This document shows, piece by piece, positions 8,364 through 12,557 of a stretch of 12,557 nucleotides of DNA. Numbering within the stretch: position 1 is the stretch's first letter; every line of letters starts with the position of its first letter. The notes beneath the pieces were generated by a model. That model saw only the letters and a list, made by a program, of their open reading frames with translations. It had not been told where the DNA came from and did no database searches. The DNA is from Hymenopellis radicata (lineage: Eukaryota; Basidiomycota; Agaricomycetes; Agaricales; Physalacriaceae). The DNA lies in assembly GCA_015501595.1 (NCBI GenBank), contig JADNRX010001215.1, forward strand, positions 1-12,557. The letters run 5' to 3'. The position numbers were made by a program, and so were the translations under genes.

Positions 8364-9680
8364 GGCCTTATATATCGTTTCCCAGTAGTCCAGGCTCCGC
8401 AAGACGTAAATAGATTCGGAGAATCAAGACCCTGATGCGCGAATACCCGCTGAGCCGAGAACTTTGAAAGTTCCCAGCCAATTATCGTGCCGCCACCCGG
8501 ACTCATTTCCGTTCCTACGCGAACTGAGCACCCTGACAACATAACAGCAACAGAAATAGCTCACAAATAAACATTGAATGTGAAGTCTATGAAGGAACGC
8601 AGACCCGTTGTACGTAGGTAACTGGACACCAGTTGGACTTACCTCCTCCTCCAGAATGCACTGATTCTGCATTCCTTTCGTTCGCGCCAAGTCTCCGCTG
8701 TACAAAATGCCGCAATCGTTTCAAGGAGAGGACCCTGATCGTCTGATGTGAATCATCTAGAATAAACAGACGGGGAACTGAAAAAGTTACAGATTGGTAT
8801 TTCGTGGCGGCGGACATTCGCACCGCTTCGCGTTGCGTTCTGGGCACGGAAAGTAGTCAGCGTTTACGTTCTAATCAAATATAATAGGGTCAGATTGAAA
8901 TTGAAGCGAATGAACAACGGAAAAGGCACGAACCTTCTGAGAACCAGATTGAATTCAGGATTATTGTCGTGTGATTGTCAATTACGGCCAATATGACACC
9001 GCCAGTACGTCTAGACAAGGTATATACAGGTACCAGAGTCGCCAGATTGGGCAGGCTTTGGCGGGAAATGCGAATAAGGCAAAAGTGTCGGAGGGATGGA
9101 GGAGGAGAACGACCACTTGCGTCATTTCCCCGCATCCGAAAGTCAAGAGATAAGATAGGAAAGACCCCAGACGCGTCATAGGGTCCAGGAAATCCTCGTG
9201 TTATCGATGCTCAGGGTCCAAGACGCCTCGCTGAGCGTTGACGCGAAAAGCGGGCGTAAAAGCGCGTCCGTCGTCGAAGCACCGTCGGAATTAGGATTAC
9301 GTAAGCCCCAGAACAATCTCCAAGTAAATTCAAGTATCCCAGAGCCCAGAGATAATGGAAATGCACGGGGTCGAGCGAGTGTAACCGCCCCAAGATCGGA
9401 ATCGTCGTGGTTCGAGTTCAAGTTTACCCGATCACCTGGGGTGACCTGGGCTCGATCTATGACTTCCAACACGACATTTCCCCGTCAATTCCGAGACGAT
9501 AGGACGCCTAGAACAGGTACCCAGATTGGTATACCCGCTGGGTGAGCGGAGTGAATATTCCACGTAGGACACGCGATATCCTCCTGGCGACAAGACGCAC
9601 ATCATCTTCAGGGTGCCGGATATCGATCGCACTAGTTTCTGGGCTCCCCTGGAAGGAAGTTTTAGAGAAGCACACATTTG
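8364..9680 (-). other. Spliced-looking, unassigned region
   Basis: Several minus-strand intron candidates occur: 8642-8587 (GTAAGT donor, TTCATAG acceptor, 56 nt) and 8933-8871 (GTTCGT donor, CTGAC branch, GATTAG acceptor, 63 nt); another runs from GTGAGC near 9690 to TTCCAG near 9645. Open pieces include GTIIGWELSKFSAQRVFAHQ just after 8540 and SAIDIRHPEDDVRLVARRIS near 9620-9570. I could not join these into one frame. A divergent open frame exists on the plus strand (9198-9545) but has no splice or start support. The region may be one decayed gene or two small ones. Confidence 0.3.
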
Positions 9681-9960
9681 GTATTTTGCTCACATTCACT
9701 TCGTGTTAATGTTGACATGTGGTCTATCGGTAAGTAGGTGAATTTCTCCGACTCTAGGTGTTTCCCATGTTTTAGTGGGATACTCTACTGTACTTTCTAC
9801 AGTAGTTTAGGCATCTCTACTGTCTTTAACGAGTGTTTATTTTATGATGTACATTTTGTAATGAAGTCTAAGTAACACTTTTGAAGTGAATGGAGGCACT
9901 TTTCTTACTTTCGCGCAATAAAGAATAGGACAAATAGAGTTCATTTCTCGCGTAGTATAC
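9681..9960. other. AT-rich intergenic spacer with hairpin
   Basis: Base composition turns clearly AT-rich and no frame of note is present. CTACTGTA-CTTTC-TACAGTAG (9785-9805) is a perfect 8-bp stem-loop, and CTACTGT recurs at 9817. The spacer separates two spliced-looking minus-strand regions and may hold a promoter or 3' end. Confidence 0.5.
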
Positions 9961-10117
9961 ATGTAGATCGCTCTAACGGCGTAAAATCTACGTAGTCTTA
10001 CTGGTTACAACAACCGCTACGCCGCGCTTTCGCTCCTAAGCCCGCCAATACGCCACATCAGAAGTGCTCCAGATCACCAAAGAGCAGGGCGGCAAGACGG
10101 CGACGCAGTCGCCCTCG

Positions 10118-10560
10118 CTACGAAACACCAAGACGTAAGTCCGGGAAGTGATCAAGCAAAGTGAAAGGTACGAACCTTCTATTCCAATATTACTATTGAA
10201 GATGTCGGATCCTGACCTTCGCGTGCGGTAAAACTAGCGACCGAGGCGCTCGTATGGTCGTCGTCCTCACTGTCTCCAAGCCAATCATGGACGGTGAAGT
10301 CGTAACAGCCGTTGCTTCTCGTGTGGCGCAATTTCTCGTCCAAAGTGTTGTATCCGCAGCAGTGAGAAGCCCGCAACGCGGGCGCAGCGGCGATTAGCCG
10401 CTGGTCACTGCTGCCAATATACTGAACGAATCATGAGCCGTCAGCTTAAGAATTCACGCAGGTAAAGGCACATACCCGAAATGAGGTCCCCGTCAAAGTT
10501 CCAAATGCGGCGAAAAAGCCGAACGCGAAGAGATTCAGATCTCCATCAATGGCGCAGTTT
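10118..10560 (-). CDS. Two candidate exons of an unknown gene
   Basis: An exon running to ~10179 reads SDQRLIAAAPALRASHCCGY at its start and, further on, TVHDWLGDSEDDDHTSASVA, a run of acidic residues. It joins upstream through an intron of about 65 nt (GTATGTG donor near 10466, GCTGACG branch, TTGGCAG acceptor near 10411) to an exon coding for GDLNLFAFGFFAAFGTLTGT, a hydrophobic stretch. The frame is kept across this splice. Either the frame stops at 10179 or a 58-nt intron with a GTTCGT donor (10175-10118) follows. The candidate exon contains the three-way junction at 10356-10414, so coding and structure compete as explanations. No family recognised. Confidence 0.28.
10347..10427. ncRNA. 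Perfect three-way-junction (T-shaped) structure
   Basis: The basal stem is GCAGCAGTGA (10356-10365) with TCACTGCTGC (10405-10414), 10 bp and perfect. Inside it sit two further perfect hairpins: GCCCGC-AAC-GCGGGC (10369-10383) and CAGCGGC-GATTA-GCCGCTG (10385-10403). Only GAA, G and G are left unpaired at the junction. GTAT/ATAC (10350-10353 with 10419-10422) and GTT/AAC extend the base after an internal loop. The shape resembles the T-shaped terminal hairpins of some single-stranded DNA elements, or a small RNA junction. The linkers lack the hammerhead core, so it is not that ribozyme. Strand of any RNA is unknown. Confidence 0.6.
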
Positions 10561-10643
10561 ATCCGAGAGTGAGTCAACTGGCGGCGGTAAGTCCATGCGA
10601 GTAGGAAATCCAGCCAATAAGAGAATAGCCATGGGAAAAGAAT

Positions 10644-10662
10644 GCGAAGTGAGGCACTTCGC
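10644..10662. other. Perfect 8-bp hairpin
   Basis: GCGAAGTG-AGG-CACTTCGC is followed directly by the palindrome CCTGCAGG (10663-10670). It is part of the hairpin-rich stretch 10340-11320. Confidence 0.5.
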
Positions 10663-10759
10663 CCTGCAGGAGTCCAGAATGAGAAGAGGACCGTGTCGCA
10701 TCAGGTATCGGATTTGAAGCGCGCGCGAAGGAGTCCAGTGTCAGGCGGACATCATGGAG

Positions 10760-10817
10760 GCCGCGAAGCGGCTGAATTGATTCCTGGTGCGGTGTCAGGC
10801 TCAAAACGAGTCAATTC
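10760..10817. other. Hairpin pair with a second junction-like fold
   Basis: GCCGC-GAA-GCGGC (10760-10772) is followed by GAATTGA (10774-10780) pairing with TCAATTC (10811-10817). Between these arms CCTG pairs with CAGG (10783-10799) and CTC-AAAAC-GAG (10800-10810) forms a small hairpin. This is a weaker three-way junction than the one at 10356-10414, with 14 pairs. Confidence 0.35.
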
Positions 10818-10908
10818 AAAGCCAAGACATACCGAATTTGATGGCAAGACGGCGCTGAATCTGGTGGAAATTCATGTCAGAAATACGCTTCGAAATGAAG
10901 CCGGAATT

Positions 10909-11052
10909 CTCACTTTTTCCTAGAAAAAAAGCCCGGCCGGCGAGGCCACCCCACGCCGTAGACGTTCAACAGCCTGTATTCAACAAGTCGAAGTCTTGAG
11001 GTAGGGAGGTACGGGGTGTGGCGGCCCTCAAGGAGGCGGCGCAGCCGCCTCT
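10909..11052. repeat. Compound palindromic cassette, copy 1
   Basis: Three elements follow each other: CTTTTTC-CTA-GAAAAA, then the palindrome CCGGCCGG within GCCCGGCCGGCGAGG, and ~100 bp later GAGGCGGC-GCA-GCCGCCTC (11033-11051). The same order and spacing recur in copy 2 about 265 bp away. On the minus strand the GC palindrome runs straight into T7, the form of a hairpin-plus-U-tract terminator or a polymerase III stop. Confidence 0.6.
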
Positions 11053-11137
11053 TCGTCCACGCACGAAAGAACGTTCATTGCAAACGAGATCTCATCAGAT
11101 CTACGTCCGAAATCAAGTCGGTTTGATCTACAAAGGG

Positions 11138-11320
11138 TCAGAAATAGTGACGAAAAGTGACGGAGAATGGTACCTTTTTCTTGAAAAAAAAAGCCGGTCC
11201 GGCGAGGACAGCAGACGCTGCCCGAATTGCAGGACTCGGTCTCTCCAGTTCCAGAAGCTTCAAGCCGGTACCATCAGCGTGGAGGTATGCGTATCGGGGA
11301 GGCGGCGAAGCCGCCGCCAT
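11138..11320 (-). CDS. Small hypothetical ORF, 60 residues
   Basis: ATG at 11320-11318 opens a frame (AAASPPPRYAYLHADGTGLK, then AGPAFFFKKKVPF) that ends with TGA at 11140-11138. It is read straight through cassette copy 2, so the Ala-rich start and the FFFKKK stretch are the palindromes in translation. The matching frame in copy 1 is only remotely similar. A 5' intron could end in TTGCAG near 11345. I think the frame is more likely a by-product of the cassette than a gene. Confidence 0.15.
   Translation of the reverse strand: MAAASPPPRYAYLHADGTGLKLLELERPSPAIRAASAVLAGPAFFFKKKVPFSVTFRHYF
11171..11315. repeat. Compound palindromic cassette, copy 2
   Basis: CTTTTTC-TT-GAAAAA (11174-11187) is followed by GCCGG-T-CCGGC (11193-11203), and then GGCGGC-GAA-GCCGCC at 11301-11315. 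Spacing between the A-run and the last hairpin is about 110 bp here against about 103 bp in copy 1. The intervening sequence has diverged strongly while the palindromes persist, which points to selection on, or recurrent repair of, the paired parts. Confidence 0.6.
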
Positions 11321-11330
11321 CGTCGTCGTC

Positions 11331-11590
11331 AAAGAGTTAACTACCTGCAATATTCGATCAAACTTGAAGCTGTCACAATCACCGGAGGAGGACCGCAGCC
11401 GCGCGAATTTCCGTAAGAATAGTACGTCAAGAAATAACTGTACAGCGAATTTCAAAACACACTTTTTCACTGACCCCCAAGCCTCTGCGGCGAGCAGATC
11501 CACGCTGCTCAAAGTCCACTTGTCCGTAATTCGTCCAAGTCGCGATTCGAAGAGCTCGAGAAGTCTATAACCGGGGCGGTAAGTATTTGT
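11331..11590. other. No supported gene
   Basis: Frames on both strands remain open for ~130 codons but show no domain, and the two strands' frames overlap fully, so neither is convincing. The stretch ends where the right copy of the long repeat begins. Confidence 0.4.
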
Positions 11591-12557
11591 GAGCAGAGAT
11601 GACGCGTCGTTCCTAGCTGGAGTCAGTTTTCACATAAGAAGGTGATGGTTCAAGACGAACCTTGGCCATCACGTGTGATCGGCGTGCTCTGCTCCTTCCG
11701 TTCCGACCATCATGTCGCGGACGTCTCCAGTGTCCCCACACTGAATCGACCCTCGGGACCGGGGCATTTACCAATTGGCCTTCGTCGTCATTGCTGGTTG
11801 CATTGTGCTTCGCGTCTTATCCGAACGTCTTCTGTCTGCTCTGTCGGACCGACTGAGCCTTCTTGCTTCTGAAAGGAAAGTTGACGCACCTCGCTCCGAC
11901 GAATACTATCTCTTCGACTAGTATCTCCTCGACATGCTATTTCCTCCTGCGAATTCTGACCCCGGGTCTGAACGAATTGAGCTGCTCTGCTCTGGGCGTG
12001 ACTACCTAAAATCTGAGCCCGGATCTGGATGAATTGGGCGACTGTCTTCTCTGGCCGTGCGCCGCACGAGTCTTGAGTTTGCCTGTATTACGAAGACTGT
12101 ATGAATCGTCAGCCGGCGAAGTGGGATAGTAAGGCGACGACTCACTTGCTGACATTCCCAAAAATCGAAACCCGGATCTGGACGAATTGAGGGACCATCT
12201 CTACGTCGCGCGGGCCTTCAACACTCCCGTCAATACCCCTGGAACACCAAAGACTGTATGGAATTTCAGAGGGCGAACCGACTCAAGGCGACTCCAACTG
12301 ACTTACCGACTCTCGCTGAACACTCCCAAAATCTAAACCCCGAATCTGGACAGATTGAGCGACTTCCATCCGTCTCAGCAACCGTCTATGCTCGCCCCGT
12401 CACTGTTCCAAGAACGAAGACTTCGGCAACTCTGTGAATCTTCAGCGCCGAAACAACGTCAAGACAAGGTAAGCTTACCATTCTCATTGAAACCATTGTA
12501 GAAGACTGAAAATACGCCGAGACGACAGAAATGGAGCAGACGAGCGGGACAAGTTGC
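11591..12557. repeat. Long direct repeat, right copy (cut by window end)
   Basis: Same orientation as 5-967. From 12131 to the end it equals 541-967 apart from one missing base near 12371. From 11591 to ~12130 it is diverged, with conserved islands at 11651-11680 (CAAGACGAACCTTGG and the CACGTG palindrome), at 11950-12040 (motif blocks) and around 12085-12112. The break from diverged to near-identical sequence is sharp, at the AGTAAGGCGACGA position (12128-12141). The repeat still matches at the last base of the window, so it continues beyond it. Confidence 0.92.

Noticed and set aside
8925..8960. TPP riboswitch (CTGAGA-like sequence)
   Set aside because: Only the short CTGAGA string is present; the conserved second arm of the aptamer is missing.
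9405..9425. tRNA-like box B (GGTTCGAGTTC)
   Set aside because: One mismatch to the consensus, no matching T-stem and no box A at the right distance.
9198..9545. 115-codon plus-strand frame
   Set aside because: No domain or splice support. The minus strand has competing open and splice-like features, so strand choice is unsupported.
10347..10427. Hammerhead ribozyme
   Set aside because: The three-way shape fits, but the junction linkers are only GAA, G and G, without the CUGANGA and GAAA core.
1..12557. LTR retrotransposon with the direct repeats as LTRs
   Set aside because: There is no reverse transcriptase, integrase or gag frame, no primer-binding site or polypurine tract could be identified, and the two repeats diverge unevenly.

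Overview
The window looks like nuclear DNA of a filamentous basidiomycete, probably an Agaricomycete. Introns are 43-66 nt long with GTRNGN-like donors, CTAAC or CTGAC branch sites and YAG acceptors. The one recognisable gene is a fungal gamma-tubulin complex component. No bacterial operons, tRNA, rRNA, CRISPR array, transposase or reverse transcriptase can be seen.

Layout. Both ends carry the same ~0.96 kb direct repeat (5-967 and 11591 to the window end), about 11.59 kb apart. The right 427 bp of the two copies differ by a single indel; the left ~530 bp are clearly more diverged. Next to the left copy is a very structured GC-rich stretch (1506-1825): a TATA box inside an inverted repeat, a run of stem-loops, and then T5. 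This is a candidate non-coding RNA. A 133-bp unit with a 46-nt intron-like core follows in two copies (1878-2010, 2081-2212). The minus strand from 5258 to ~2331 holds a gamma-tubulin complex protein (Spc97/Spc98 family) that needs several frameshifts and has lost its C-terminal end, so it is best read as a pseudogene unless the indels are sequencing errors.

From ~10.6 kb down to 6.1 kb the minus strand has many credible introns separating short exons, one of only 10 nt and one of 33 nt. I could not name any of these proteins. One segment (8363-7973) reads as a hydrophobic, probably membrane-associated protein. The block ends in a stop codon at ~6127 that is reached through three clean splice joins. 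An AT-rich spacer (9680-9960) divides this block.

The region 10340-11320 is full of perfect GC-rich hairpins. They include a three-way-junction (T-shaped) structure at 10356-10414 with 23 perfect base pairs, and a compound palindromic cassette present twice (10909-11052, 11171-11315). These structured elements, together with the 1.5-1.8 kb RNA-like region, are the most likely places for something undescribed. The functional reading is inference; the base pairings themselves can be read directly.
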